A DNA stretch of 64,000 bases, taken from contig JAMJFZ010000107.1 in assembly GCA_026225945.1 (NCBI GenBank), forward strand, positions 49,136,001 to 49,200,000, in the 5' to 3' direction. The notes under the pieces are model-generated. The model was not told the DNA's origin. It did no database searches and saw nothing but the letters and a program-made list of their open reading frames with translations. The stretch comes from Cricetomys ansorgei. Lineage: Eukaryota; Chordata; Mammalia; Rodentia; Nesomyidae. Positions 48,446 to 60,439 of this stretch are shown in pieces (the stretch's first letter is position 1; each line of letters opens with the position of its first letter). Both the position numbers and the translations under genes were made by a program.

Positions 48446-48813
48446 CATCTTAGTCACTATTCTGCTGCTGTGAAGAGATACCAAAACACAGCAACACTTA
48501 CAAAAGAAGAAAGCATTTAATTGAGGCTTAGTATTTAGCCAGTTCTTGTCATGGTGGGGAGCATGGTAGAATAAAGACACCATGGTGGTGGAGAAGTAGC
48601 TGAGTGTTCTGTGTCTGAATCTGCAGGCTTGAGGGAGGCGGGGAGCAGGGGGGACTAGGTCTGGGTTGGGCTTCAGAAATCTCAAACCCACCCTAAGAAC
48701 ATTCTTTCTTCAACAAGGCCACACCTCCTAATCCTTTCAAGTCTTTCCAGTCCTTGTGGACTAAACATTCAAATGTATGAGTCTAAGGGCACCCTTCTTA
48801 TTCAATCACCACA
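48446..48813 (-). mobile_element. MaLR LTR (MT/ORR1-type), antisense
   Basis: Read on the minus strand it starts TGTGGTGATTGAATAAGAAG and ends near CAGTAGAATAGTGACTAAGA, close to the classic mouse MT/ORR1 LTR layout. On the plus strand CTGCTGTGAAGAGATACCAA, AGAAAGCATTTAATTGAGGC, GGAGAAGTAGCTGAGTG, CAACAAGGCCACACCTCCTA and CATTCAAATGTATGAG are in order. The length of 368 bp is typical. There is no internal region. Confidence 0.88.
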
Positions 48814-48834
48814 CTGACATTCTCCCATTTCTCC

Positions 48835-48945
48835 TTTTTCTTCTCAATCTCTGTCTTTGTATTTCTCTGTGTTTATGTTTCTCTCTCTTTCCACTGTCCT
48901 CTCTCTTTGTCTTTCTTTCTCTCTTCTCTTTCTCCCATATCTCAA
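48835..48945. repeat. Pyrimidine-rich low-complexity tract
   Basis: CT-rich sequence with TCTCTGTCTTT and CTTTCTCTCT units, just after the MaLR LTR. Confidence 0.8.
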
Positions 48946-50925
48946 TTAAAGTCATTAATACATGCTGGTCTTATTCACAATGCATATTTCAGGCTGACCT
49001 TGAATATCTACCTCTACCCTTTGTGCCTAGATTACAAGCATGAGCCCTGAAGCCTCTCACATGCAGATTTCTCACTGTCATATGAACACCTGTGACACTC
49101 CTCACAAAATGAGAATACTTTCCTCATGCCTCAAACAAACTAACTGGAAAAACTGAGCCCAAATAAACCCAAGGGCTATGCACACTAATTTAAAAACTAT
49201 TATCCTTTTACTGTTTTCCATGTAATGTATGTACAGTATTGTCTCACAGTGTCATAACTGAAAATACTAAAGGGCCATTTCAGGATAGCAGCTAAAAATA
49301 AAGAGAATTACTTCTGATGTGCTTGAGGCTTAGTCTCTGGCTAGTTCTTTCATATGCTTTAGTGTTTGGATTTTAAATGGGAGACTATATATTTCACTGA
49401 TGTTGGAATTAGGGCCATCCAGGACTCTAAATTCAATGATCACCTGTTTGGAAATTCTATTGTTCATACATATTAGATCACAAAATATAATTGTTTCATT
49501 CTCGTTTCTTATCAAGGAAAACTATAAAACATTAAAAATCAGTGTGAACAAATCTATGAAAACTGTTTTAGATTAACTCGAGTATGGATTTAGTGATTAT
49601 CTATTTGACCATATGTATTTCCATATTTAACACCAAAAGAAATTATGTACTTAATTTAAAACATATAAATAAATAATATTATGTAAAGAAATCTGACCTC
49701 ATAAAATTTAATTAAAATTTTAATAATACTAATAATAGCATATTAATATGAGATAATTTAAATTATCTCTTTAGAAAAATATAAATAACTATTATTTTTC
49801 AAGTATTAAGTTATAAGTGATCTCATATCTGAACTATGGTCAGAACATAAACAGCATTTTTTAAATGGGGTAACCATGATTTTTACTTCTATTGCTAGGG
49901 AAGACACACAGAAAGAAATGAATGTGTGAGTATATACATATGCATACACACATACTCATAAACATATACACTCACATATATTGTATGATAGATAGGAAAA
50001 ACTACATATTTGCAAGTGTAGAAGAAGGCCAAGAGTAGGAAAGATGCTATTCCAAAGTATGGAAGTAAGTTATGAACAGATTTGGGGGAAAAACATAGAG
50101 AGTGTAGAAAGGAAATGGAATAATTTACTGAAAGATAAGTAAGCTTTGAATATTCAAGGCAGATTCTTCTTACACCAAAACTGAAGGCTTTTCTTTTTGA
50201 TATATTCAGTTTATTACGAGATTATTGTACAAAGCACCAGTGCTTTGATTTCAAGTATTTAAGTAAAGCTTTTTGTATTACCAGTAAAACTATCTGCATT
50301 TTCTATTTCGCTTCTCATCAGTCAAGATGATTTACCTCAGTTTTCTCTAAGTGAGAAATAGATTGGATAGAAAGTGGAGGCTATACATAATGATAACCCC
50401 ATTCTTGTACATGTTAACATGCATTCACCTAGAAGCAATGTAAAATATTTGCCAATAGGTAACAGGTCCAGTGCAAGGTTTCTAAATAATATAATATAAT
50501 ACAATATAATATAATATATTTGAATATATGTTTTTATAGTAGATATTGTTATTACCAAATATGTTTTGAGTTCATAGGAGAAGAACTCAAATATTATTAT
50601 TATCATCATATTTTCAGTGATAAATATCAATCACCAAGTTTTGTATATGCTAACAAGTGCTCTACAGCTTAGCTAAATCAATAGCTCTAAATTTCTGTCC
50701 AATGTATATTATTTGCTATAAAGTTAAACCAAAAAATAAGAAAAATCAAAGCACAACACTATACTTTCAATAAAATATTTGTTATTTTATGGCCTTACAA
50801 GAGTATGATAAATTCTGAGAGACCAATCTTGTTTGTTATGACTTTGCAATACTATATCACAGCAATTCTTTTCCAGAGTCATTTACACTGTTCAGTTAAA
50901 CAGAAGGATATGGAGTTATATCATG
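48946..50925. other. Unassigned very AT-rich DNA
   Basis: No gene or clear repeat. An ATAT/CACA stretch lies at 49930-49985 and an AATAT-type low-complexity patch at 50485-50525. Confidence 0.5.
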
Positions 50926-50931
<6 letters not shown>

Positions 50932-50975
<44 letters not shown>

Positions 50976-51000
50976 CACATATGTACATATATGTGTGTGT
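50932..51000. repeat. (CA)n microsatellite with TG arm
   Basis: About 19 CA units (50932-50970), then TATATCACATATGTACATATAT and a short TG run, giving a loose dyad. Confidence 0.95.
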
Positions 51001-52190
51001 TTCTGGGTGTATTTAATGTGAGGCATGGGCATTTGCAAACAGATTTTTAATCATTAATTTTTTTTAAAGAATAGTTCCAAAATAAGGCTCAGGAAATGAA
51101 GTGTTTACTGTTTGAGAGTTTAGACCTTATAGACGCTTTATATAGGGTGTTAAAATTACATCTGAATATCTGATGTTTGAAACTGATAGATAGGGCACAT
51201 TTTTCCTATTATATACATATACCGATGTATAAAATCTTTAATTTCATAAAAGCTTGATATTTAGATAATAAATTACATAAATATATTACCCTTCTTATTG
51301 TGAAACTTGAATTTTAGTATTTGATACTTTATATTTATCTAATAAGCAAATAATGTATCAATTATGGAATCTATTTTAAGATTTTAAAGTTGACTTAAGA
51401 GAAGTTTATTAGCTATACATGATGTGTGATATGCACATGAGTAACTTTAAGAGGAAGAAAATAAGACAGGTAGAATAATATGGTTCTAAACTGCTGCTTT
51501 CTTTAAACAAGCATTACTTGGATATCTGTGAATTCAACTGAATTTACTCATGTATTTTTAAATAAATTTCTTTTTATATAAAGTTAAATCACAGCTCGTA
51601 TGTGAGCTGAATTACAGAATCACTTCACCTATGCAATACTAAATTTACATTCTCAAGATGTTCAATTGCATGCTGATTATTTACTTTTTGGCAGTTAAAT
51701 ACATCTAGCATATTAAGTTTAAATTAAAATAGAGATATAGTTTGTGGTTTTAAATAGTGTATAATATAGAATTTAGAATACATTATAGTTTTGTAATATG
51801 TATAAAATGTTACCTACTAAGTATAATATCCAAATGTATTATATAATATCACACTTATTCAAAATAGATATAAATATATAATTAATATTTAAATATCTGG
51901 TTAGCAGAAAATCGAATACTTTAAAGGTTATAATAAACATCTCTTGAATTTATTTTTATCAGAAAATGATCAATATCCATCAGTTTTAACATTTAGTTCA
52001 TTTAAATAATATAAACCAGCTTCTTAGTACTTCTGAGAGATAGTCAGGAGATGTAAATTTTGTTTATTGTCTTTTACTATTGCATATTAATGTATTCAGA
52101 AAATAGTAGTATATTTCAATATTCCTTAAATGGCAATTGTATGTCATCCTCGAGGAAATATCTTTCCCAGTATTTTGCCATTGGTTTCTG
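51001..52190. other. Unassigned very AT-rich DNA
   Basis: Nothing recognised. This is one of the most AT-rich stretches of ordinary sequence in the window. Confidence 0.5.
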
Positions 52191-52191
52191 T

Positions 52192-52310
52192 GTGTTTGTA
52201 TCTCTGTATATACCTGAATGTGTTTATGTGTATGTGTGTGTATACATGTATTTATGCATGCATGTGTGTGTATAGGTATGCATATGTGTATATCTGTATA
52301 TGTTGTAGCT
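52192..52310. repeat. TG/TA-rich low-complexity tract
   Basis: Imperfect GTGTGTATA and ATGCATGCATG units. It explains the Tyr/Val/Cys-rich frames here. Confidence 0.85.
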
Positions 52311-52344
52311 CTTATGAGTATTTGGGGCTCCTTGCTTTAGGCAC

Positions 52345-52602
52345 ATGCAGAGGCCTGAGTAGAACCCTTAGTGTCTTGCTCTATCACTTGCTTCCTCATT
52401 ACCTTGAGGCATGGTCTCTTGCGATTCAGACTCTTGCTATTTTGGCTACACTGGACAGCTGGTCTCAGTCCCCTAGTGCTGCAGTTACAGGTGTGCACAG
52501 CCATACCTGGATCTGGCCTTTTAAGTTGGTGGTATGATTTGAACTCCCATCTCCATGCTTATATAGCAAGTCCTTTTACTCACTGATCCATCTTTCACAG
52601 GC
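52345..52602 (-). mobile_element. B3 SINE, antisense
   Basis: CATTACCTTGAGGCATGGTC, TATTTTGGCTACACTGGACA, CCCTAGTGCTGCAGTTACAG, GTGTGCACAGCCATACCTGG, TGATTTGAACTCCCATCTCC, ATGCTTATATAGCAAGTCCT and TTTACTCACTGATCCATCTT match a reversed B3 element with its tRNA-like head at the right. Frames of 71-135 codons over it are not genes. Confidence 0.85.
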
Positions 52603-52609
52603 CTTTTAC

Positions 52610-53240
52610 TCATTTTTAATGGAATCATTCATTACCTTGGAAATGACTTCACTGAGTTATTAATATATTGGGGATAACAACTTCTTATCAGTTATATGAT
52701 CTGTAAACATTTTATCCTCTATCTTAATTATCACAATATTCTGATTGTTTCCTTAAATACAAAGATTTTTCACTTGATTAAATTCAGTTGTTTATTTTTA
52801 TTATTGTTGCCAAGATTTGGAGGTCATATAAACATTTCATGGCCTACATTAATGTAAGGTTCTTTTTTTCTGTCTTGTGTTACAGTTTTTACAGGCGTCA
52901 CATCTAAGTCTTCACTCCACTTTGGTTAATTCTCTTGTATGAAATAAAGGGCCAGCTTCAGGCTGCATGAAAGTGTCCATTTTCCTCACACCATTTGTTA
53001 GAGACATTCCTTCACCACTGCATGCTCTGGGAAAGTTTTGTCAAAAGTAAATTGATTGTAAATGTGTAGATTTATATCTCAACTTTCTTTTCTGTTCCAT
53101 TGTCCTATTAGATTCAGTCTTGTGGTTCTGTAAAAATTTTACAATAGTTTCTTTCAAAAAGTGTCACTATGTTTTGAAAGAATTTATATTTAATCTATAG
53201 ATCTCTTTGAATGGCAAAGAAAATTTAATATCATTCTTTC
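52610..53240 (-). mobile_element. Old mammalian L1 (L1M/HAL1-like) 3' part, antisense
   Basis: Phrase order follows the familiar reversed L1 ORF2 C-terminal/3' region: GGGGATAACAACTTCTTATC, TGTTTCCTTAAATACAAAGA, TTTGGAGGTCATATAAACAT, CATCTAAGTCTTCACTCCAC, TTTGGTTAATTCTCTTGTAT, TCACACCATTTGTTAGAGAC, GTAAATGTGTAGATTTATAT and TTCTGTTCCATTGTCCTATT. It is strongly decayed, with no open frame. Confidence 0.8.
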
Positions 53241-53314
53241 AACATCTGGTCCTCTAAGACCCTATCAGTTTGATGATTAGGATTTACATGCAGCATGCTA
53301 GGTACTTGCACCTG

Positions 53315-53319
<5 letters not shown>

Positions 53320-53375
<56 letters not shown>
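53320..53375. repeat. (CA)n microsatellite
   Basis: About 28 uninterrupted CA units, the longest pure dinucleotide run in the window. Confidence 0.99.
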
Positions 53376-53377
<2 letters not shown>

Positions 53378-53449
53378 CTAATATGCTGCTCCAAACTTTT
53401 AAACTTTCCTGTAAACCAGTTTCTGAAACTTACAGTCTATGTGGTTTGG

Positions 53450-53895
53450 CTTGATCACAGCACAATTGACTTTCCAGAACCAATTTTCTGTGCTACTCTG
53501 TTTTTCTTTCATCTGATAAGTAGCAAAAAGCAACAGCTTAAGGACAAATTTTATTTTGACTCACAGCATCACAGGTTGCAACCCAGAGAAGGCTTGCTTC
53601 ATTGCTTTGGATTCCGTGGTGAGGAATTTGGTAGCAGAAGTTGACAACCCCTTAGTGACAAGAAAAGGAGAGACAAATTCTGGGGACTGAGAAGGGGACA
53701 GGACCAAGACAAATCCCCAGGGACCTACTTTTTAAAACTTGGTCCACATCTTGTATCTGCCAAGAATATCATGTGTTAAGACTTCATCAAAGGATTGATT
53801 CATTGATGGGATCAGAGTCCTTATGGTCCATCCACTTCTCAGTGATCAACTCTACCAACTAAGAGTCCAACCTTCAACATGAGAAACCCCATCAT
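53450..53895 (-). mobile_element. LTR-like element (MaLR-type), antisense, inside old L1
   Basis: AAAAGCAACAGCTTAAGGAC, TTTATTTTGACTCACAGCAT and CACAGGTTGCAACCCAGAGA are the reversed polyadenylation end. It is diverged further on (GTTAAGACTTCATCAAAGGA, CCATCCACTTCTCAGTGATC). It separates two parts of an old antisense L1. Confidence 0.55.
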
Positions 53896-54235
53896 ATCCA
53901 AATCATAACATCTATCATACTTTTAGCTCTCAAATTCCATATAGTGTATAATTTATATTTTCTCTGATTTTTCTGAGGTATTTCTTTGCAGTTCTTGAAA
54001 TTTGTTGACCTTTTCTTGTTTAACCTTCCCTGTCCCTGCTCTTTCTCCCTTCTTAGCCTATCTTCATCTGCCAATCTCTTCTTAATACACCTATTTTATT
54101 TCCTTGTAGGGAATATATCTGTTTCTCCAGTGTCAGTTACTGAAAGATCATTCCATTATTTTGATGGCCTTGTATCATTCTTCTTTTTTATGCTCTTTCT
54201 TCCTTATCTTAGTTTCTGCTTTTAAAGTCATTGGA
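53896..54235 (-). mobile_element. Old L1/HAL1 5' portion, antisense
   Basis: T-rich sequence with CTCTGATTTTTCTGAGGTAT, TTCTTTGCAGTTCTTG and CTCTTTCTTCC, in the style of reversed L1M ORF1/5' UTR. Its place between the reversed 3' part and the minisatellite-like block supports this. Confidence 0.45.
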
Positions 54236-54239
54236 ATTT

Positions 54240-55600
54240 ATTCCAGATATGCAGACTGGCTTTGCCTAGAGAACCCTTCACCTGTTTTTCTATTCAGATG
54301 TTCTACGGTGGCCATTTAGCATGTTCCATAGATGGGTTTTCTATGAATCGTCTAGCATGATGGCCTTGCATCTGGATCACTGGATTAAACTTGCTGACTA
54401 GACCTGTGGGGATGGACGTGAAGACTATAACCTCAGGACATGTACTAAGGACTAACTCTGAATGATTGCTCTAGTACTGGGTGAGTCTTATGCCTGAAAT
54501 ATAGGAACAAACAGGATACTATGGAGTCCAAGTTTTCAGGTATGGATTGGGTCTGCGTATATGGAATCTGTCCTGGAAACAGTTCTGCAAGAGTGAACTT
54601 GGAGTTCCAGTATGAGGACCATTGCTTAGTACTATGGCCTACTAGAGTAATCCTGAACCTTGGGTCTCTTAATCATGGGACTGAATGGGGGCCCATGGCC
54701 AAGTACAAGTTGAAGTTAGTGTGAAGAATCTAATCTAGAACCATAATTGGCAGATTCTAATCACCTTCATTGAACTATGGATGCGTTCTTGGGAAGTGGA
54801 CCTATGAAAAGTAATTTGGAGATTTGGTCCCCTAAATTCAGACTATATCCTGGGTGAATAAATGCTTATCTAGAGGTTAGATCCATGAAAGGTAGCTTGA
54901 GACCTATTGAAGAAGCCTGCTTGGACTTTGCTTCCACAATGATGGGTTTGGAATCTATCTTTGTGGAAACCTGCTCAGGATTGGTGTAAAAGCCTGAATT
55001 TTGGGTCTCATGAGGCTGGTAATTAGGTGTGCTGATGTTTGGAGTCACAGAGACAGGCTAGGATCATGGGCCAAAATAATCTAGTCTCTGGCATTGTAAG
55101 CCTGATCTCCTGTGCATGGGTCACAAAATGAGGCCAGGCTTACAGATATGAAGTTGTGGCAGGGTGTAGACTTTACATTATGGGATAGTACATGATCAAC
55201 TTTTCTGTAATCTGAAGCAGAAACATTGTGGTGTCTGGTATGGTGCTGGATAAAGGTTGAATCTAGGACTGCTAGATCCATGTCATTACTGAAGGTGGTC
55301 CAATCATGGGGTCATAGAAGCTATACTGTTCAGTGAACCTGTCCTATATGTTGGGACTCTCTGGTTGCTCACCTGGCATCAAGACAGAATTTCACCCTTG
55401 GGGTTTGGCATTAAGATCAAGTCTAGTAAAAGGCAATTATGGAAGCTCATTCCATACATCACAGCCTGGCGTGAGGGTTACAGGTGTTAGCCTTGACATG
55501 AGTTTCACTGGAACAGACCTGGAGTTGGAGTTAAAGACAAACTCTGCCCCTCAATTCTCTCTCCTTTCTTGGGGGGTGGGCTGTGTGTGGGGGTGGTGTG
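54240..55600 (-). repeat. Degraded minisatellite-like block, probable old L1 5' UTR
   Basis: Diverged units repeat phrases such as GGAACC/GGACCTGGA, CCTTGGGTCT, ATCATGGGACTGAATG, TTGGGTCTCATGAGGC, GGATCATGGGCC and TGGTCCAATCATGGGGTC. Old mammalian L1/HAL1 5' UTRs contain tandem GGAGCCTGGGTC-type units, and in reverse order they would lie here. It ends with a G-rich stretch (55570-55600). Frames inside are chance. Confidence 0.5.
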
Positions 55601-55674
55601 TTTTTTCTCTGTCTTTTGACTGTAGCTGGGGAAGGGTTGCATATCCTTTATATTTCTATATCTGACCTTCTTCA

Positions 55675-56060
55675 AACACAGCTTTTCACATAATGATGTA
55701 TTACTTAACAGCAGGAATATATTCTGAAAAATGCCCGTTAGATGATTTTATCACTGTGGAATCTCCAGAGTGTGTGCTTTACCCAAGTCAGTAAGGAGGA
55801 GGTCAATCACTCGATGTGGCCTTTGAGTATCAGGAAATGATAAACATGAGGTATATCAGGATGCTCCAAATATCATACAGCATATCACTTTAAAGTAAAA
55901 TTTTTATATATAAACAATAGGAGAATTCTCAAAAATGATGGTATAAGAGCTAAGTATAGTAAATATGTGTGGTGATAATAACAATTTATCATATCACTAT
56001 TATTGGGTATTAAATATTTATAAAATTGTATGTGTTGTACTTTTATAGTACAGTACTTTG
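55675..56060. mobile_element. Old mammalian DNA-transposon relic (MER-type)
   Basis: CACATAATGATGTATTACTT, AACAGCAGGAATATATTCTG, AAAAATGCCCGTTAGATGAT and TTTATCACTGTGGAATC match my memory of a common, pre-eutherian non-autonomous DNA transposon. The name is uncertain, and CpG-decay makes boundaries unclear. Confidence 0.6.
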
Positions 56061-56134
56061 TTTAAATCAGCATCTCCACAAATAATTCAGCCATACCTTT
56101 GCCTTTGTGCTGTGATGTTAAGGCCATAATATAA

Positions 56135-57735
56135 ATGGATGGAGCTGGAAATAGTCATTTGAATGAGGTAACCCAGATTCAGAAAGACTAATGCCACATG
56201 TTCTCTCTCAGATGTGTGTGCTAGCTTTAAATATTTAGATATGTGTGTGTGTCAATGGGAAAATTCATAGAAGACAGGAAACTAACAAGGGACCATTTGG
56301 TGAGAGGGCCAACATGCAGGTGACAGGATGTAGGAAAGAAGAATGATTCAAAAGGAAGGCCTAAATGGGTTGTGGGTTTGGGGGGCATGGTAAAGGATAG
56401 AGCATAAGGACAGGTAAGTAAAACTAAAGACAGTCAAAAGTGCTATATTGAAACCTGTTGTAAAAGCTTCCTAAAATATGTACATGTGTATATACAAAAA
56501 CATATGTTAGTAGGGTTTAAATTGAGTTACCCTACAATAGAGGTAGGATAATACCTACCCAGACACCATAGAATATCAACTAAAAAGTCCAGTGCCAGGT
56601 ATGTTGTACTTTTCTTTGAGCTATTGGTCAGTGAAGTCCCATAGACCCTCTAAAACACTAAATGCTATTGGCATTGCTCTTGGTTACCCTGCAGAATTTG
56701 GTTGTAAGACCTAATTATTGAAGACACCACATACCTGAACTAATAAGGGATGGAAAAACTAAAGTGATATTGAACTGGAATCTTCATATCTACTGTATAG
56801 CTTTCATAGTGCTCGAAGGTTCTATTTATGCTACAGGGGAAGAAAAGTCACCAACAGTTTTACCCAACTGTGGAAACTAGGGACCATAATAACTACTCAT
56901 CTGGCAAGATACAGTTGATGGTATACTATTTGCATGAATGTTTTGATTTCTGGTTGGATTCAAGATCTGTTCCCACAAGATAGAGCCTGTTTCTGGCACA
57001 GTTATTCATGCCTAAAACCTGTGACTAGACAGATCATAGGACTTAGAGAAAAACCTACTACTATTACTTTGCTAATGGGACATAGCATTAACTGACTTCT
57101 AAGGACTTCTCATTACATTCATAGATCAATTCATCTCTCCACACTCATTAGATAAGCCCCCTTCTGAATTAGATGGTAATTGACTACAACTAGAATGCCC
57201 AGCCACAAATGGGACATCTATAACACACCCTTTCTTCCAAGGGTCAGAAATCATCACTCAAAAGGGCAGAAAGATTGTAATTGCAGGAGAGAATCAATAT
57301 CCATATTGAAACCATATTTATTGGGCATGGCAGTGCAGTTGCACACATGAAATTGTGATGGCAGCGATTGTATGCAGAGGACACACATATGATAAAGCCA
57401 GTCAAAATCTCAGCATGAAACAGGGAATGGACTCCTGAAGCCCTATTCTCATCTGAGGACTATTAGAAACCGGTGGATGCTGGGGGAGGGAGAGTCAGTT
57501 TTCTCCAGGAATGCAGTTCCTGAAATGCTACCTATGCTCTAATAAATGATCACACACTCACGTCCATGCAGGTAGCACTAAATGAATTCAATGATATGTA
57601 ATAAAGGAAATAGAAAATAGCATAAATATGGAAAGGAAGAGGTAGTAGTGGATTGATCAGAAATTAGAGAGGAAAGTGAGGGTTGATTTGTTCAAAATTT
57701 TATGTATGTATTAATAATAAAATAAATTCTTAGGA
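56135..57735 (+). mobile_element. Rodent L1 (Lx-like) long 3' UTR
   Basis: Starts with the late L1 phrase AATGAGGTAACCCAGATTCA, GCCACATGTTCTCTCTCAGA, CATAGAAGACAGGAAACTAA. It continues GAATATCAACTAAAAAGTCC, GCATTGCTCTTGGTTACCCT, GACACCACATACCTGAACTA, AACTAGAATGCCCAGCCACA, ATGGGACATCTATAACACAC, AGGGTCAGAAATCATCACTC and GGACTATTAGAAACC, and ends with GTATTAATAATAAAATAAAT. About 1.6 kb without a reading frame. It is in the opposite orientation to the L1 3' UTRs at 30590 and 37485. Confidence 0.82.
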
Positions 57736-58420
57736 AATCTAATTTTTTTCAGTTGTTATAATTTTGTGGAGATACTTTTCCACATGGCATGTCATGGACA
57801 AAACGAAGTCCTTATGGAACACATGAGTGTATTTCTCTGCCCATTCAGATGCAGTCCCCTTAGCTCTTAGGAGGTCCTTTGGTTCCCAATTGATGTTTCT
57901 ATGAAGTATGAGTCCTATTCCTCCATCATATAATTAGAAGGAAATATCAAATTAATATTATTTTAATAAGTTCTATTCTAGATAAAATGAGCTCATGAAA
58001 CTCCCATTAATACTCTTTCTACATGTATGATATACCAAGATAAAGCCGGGTAAAAGTACAGAGTATACAGAATATGGATCACAGAGTGCATAGACTGGAA
58101 ATAAGTCATATATTTAGAGTAGAGACATATTGTCACAATGAAAAAGAACTCTGAGTGTCTCCAAAGTTGTAGAGGGAAAGGACAGATTATGACATCTCTG
58201 TGTTTCCTGTGGACTTTCGCATGCATAACGTTTAAATATGTATTATTGCTTTTTAGAACATTGCTATCTAGCTGACATTATCCTATGAATAATGTAGCAT
58301 GGATCATTGACAATGGGACTCTTTTTTTCTGTTCTGACATGAATATTTCTCCTAAAGTGTAAAGCCAGTAAGGGCCTCACTAGCTGAGAAACTTAAACTT
58401 ACTTGTTGACTGTCTTGGGT
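57736..58420. other. Unassigned DNA
   Basis: No gene or repeat recognised. The minus-strand frame at 57993-58226 is unsupported. Confidence 0.5.
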
Positions 58421-58429
58421 TTTAGTCAC

Positions 58430-58532
58430 TCCCTTATGGGCTGCTAGAGACAACTGAGTGAATTAATATGTGTAAAATTATTAAGTGGTGGAGAACATGT
58501 TGTAAATGCTCAATAAACACTAGCCATCATTG
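58430..58532 (+). mobile_element. MIR SINE, 3' part
   Basis: GAGTGAATTAATATGTGTAA, AATTATTAAGTGGTGGAGAA, then GTAAATGCTCAATAAACACT, the usual MIR 3' order in sense orientation. Confidence 0.72.
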
Positions 58533-59090
58533 GCGTCATGGATTTTGTTTCCCCAGATCTTAGCTTAATGCAAAATAAACAGCTCCTTAGATGACTAGGT
58601 TCAGAGTCAACACTCTTTATCCCCTGAAAAGTAGAATACAGCATGAATAAAATATGGCCATATTTCTATAATGCTTTAGGATCCTTTCATTGAAATGCAC
58701 TCACCAAAATCTAAGAACATATTGTATTTGGTGAGTCATAGCAAAGTTGTTTTGCCATTCTTAAAGATTATTTTATAAATTAATAGTTTCATGAACTAAC
58801 AATAAGGAACTAAACATGCTGTCTAGAATAAAGCTAAATCCACACAGATTGAATTTAAGAATGTTCTTTCTAACAGGGTGTTCTAAATGACATAATTCAT
58901 ACCCTTAAATAAAGTATGGCCTGGTTATAACAAATTTGGATGCTCTAAAATGAAATGTGGATTTCTTTCCAGAACAATGCCCCAGGAAATAAATCTCTCT
59001 ATGTATTATTGTCTAGTCTGTTGCATTCTGGCACTAGCAGGTAGTTTTTTCTGTAATTTTCTGCAGTTTTCCAGTGTCTGGTTTCTTTAT
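58533..59090. other. Unassigned DNA
   Basis: No gene or repeat recognised. Confidence 0.5.
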
Positions 59091-59094
59091 TATC

Positions 59095-59342
59095 CCTACC
59101 TCATTGGTCCTACCTCTGGGAAGCTTTGATTGACTCTCTATTGCTTTGGTCACATCTCTTCTGACTTTATGGCTTTCACCTGAGACAGTAATCCCTGTAT
59201 ACTCATCCCTAAGAAATTTTCTCTTCCTGACCACACCATAAACTCTCAAATGAAAGAAGTGTGTCTTTACCTTGAGATTCTAGGAGTTTGGGATGATTCC
59301 TTGAATATGGCAGATGCTCAATAAATGTTTAATGTAGTAGAG
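59095..59342 (+). mobile_element. L2 LINE 3' end
   Basis: CTACCTCTGGGAAGCTTTGA at the left, a stretch corresponding to the L2 tail, then AGATGCTCAATAAATGTTTA at the right, which is the typical L2 terminus. It is highly diverged. The minus-strand frame at 59034-59249 is an accident of it. Confidence 0.65.
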
Positions 59343-59864
59343 ACTAGGGAGGTCAGCACATCAGATGGTATTGATCTTTCACTTTGCTCAGACTTTACAT
59401 CCCTTAGTATTTACTTAATCGCTTGGGCACTTTAAACAAATAAAATTTACTACTTTAGATGAAGATTTAACTCTAAAAGTTTTGATCTATTACCATAAAA
59501 ACCTGGGATTTATGATGCTGTTAAAATCATCACAGTATTATTTTAAAATTATTTTATTGAGCTAAGGATACTATAAATACAAAACAAAATATGATTTCAC
59601 CATTATAAGGTAAGAACATTTTCACTGTATGTTATCTGAAGATGGAGCCCAAATTAGAGATAAATGAAAAGTAATACTTTTGGGCTTAAGAAAATTCATA
59701 TTCAACTTTCAGAATCCCTCCTCAATATTGTTTTATATATTATTTCCTATCTGGTCTCTCCATGGGGACCAGTGAAACATCTGTGCTGTTTCCATGCCAT
59801 GTGTTTATACACAAGGCTGTTACAAGGATACTCTATTCTGTGATTCTTTTCATTACAAATATCT

Positions 59865-59978
59865 TAACAGGAGAATGGGCTCCAAGACCATGGCTTTGAT
59901 CTTTTCTTGCCATTCATTCTAAGACCAGTGCCCAGCACAGGATTAGTGCTCAGGAGACTATTTTTGAACTGCAAGTGT
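59865..59978 (+). mobile_element. L2 LINE 3' end fragment
   Basis: AGAATGGGCTCCAAGACCAT, CCAGTGCCCAGCACAGGATT and AGTGCTCAGGAGACTATTTT follow the L2 tail layout, in the same orientation as 59095-59342. Confidence 0.55.
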
Positions 59979-60437
59979 GTAACAGTGAATGGAACCAAGA
60001 AGCATGCATTCCATTTTAGATCACTCGCTTGCTTTGAAAGCAACTACATAAAGGATTTCTAATTCAGAATGATCTATTATAACCATTGCATGGAAGCCAT
60101 TATTTTCAGAAAGCATGATGATAGCTTGGCTGTATTGTAATAGATTATAAAGGCTTTGGCTTGAAACGCTGCTGCTCAAAACAGTGAAAGCATAATCAAA
60201 AATTGATAAACTTGTAACAAAACAAAAATGAGCTTCAGTGTTTTTGTTATTATTCTACAGTGGACAAGGGATTTCTAGATTGCTCTCTAAGTCCTCCAAT
60301 AACAATTTTTTGCTCATGGAGTAAAAGGAAAAAAAATGTAACTAGTCACTGAGGATTGTTTTCAAGTTGCACTTGTCACACAAAGAAAAGTGCCTTGATT
60401 TGTTAGGGAAAGCTTAAGTTAATTTACCATTAGTATT
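59979..60437. other. Unassigned, non-repetitive DNA
   Basis: No gene or mobile element seen. It has ordinary AT content with varied sequence and could hold conserved non-coding DNA. Confidence 0.45.
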
Positions 60438-60439
60438 TT

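Noticed and set aside
48630..48668. G-rich stretch as a G-quadruplex
   Set aside because: Only three close G runs, and the fourth needs a loop of about nine bases. It is also a local variation inside a MaLR LTR.
52130..52586. 135- and 71-codon plus-strand frames
   Set aside because: They cover a TG/TA tract and an antisense B3 SINE.
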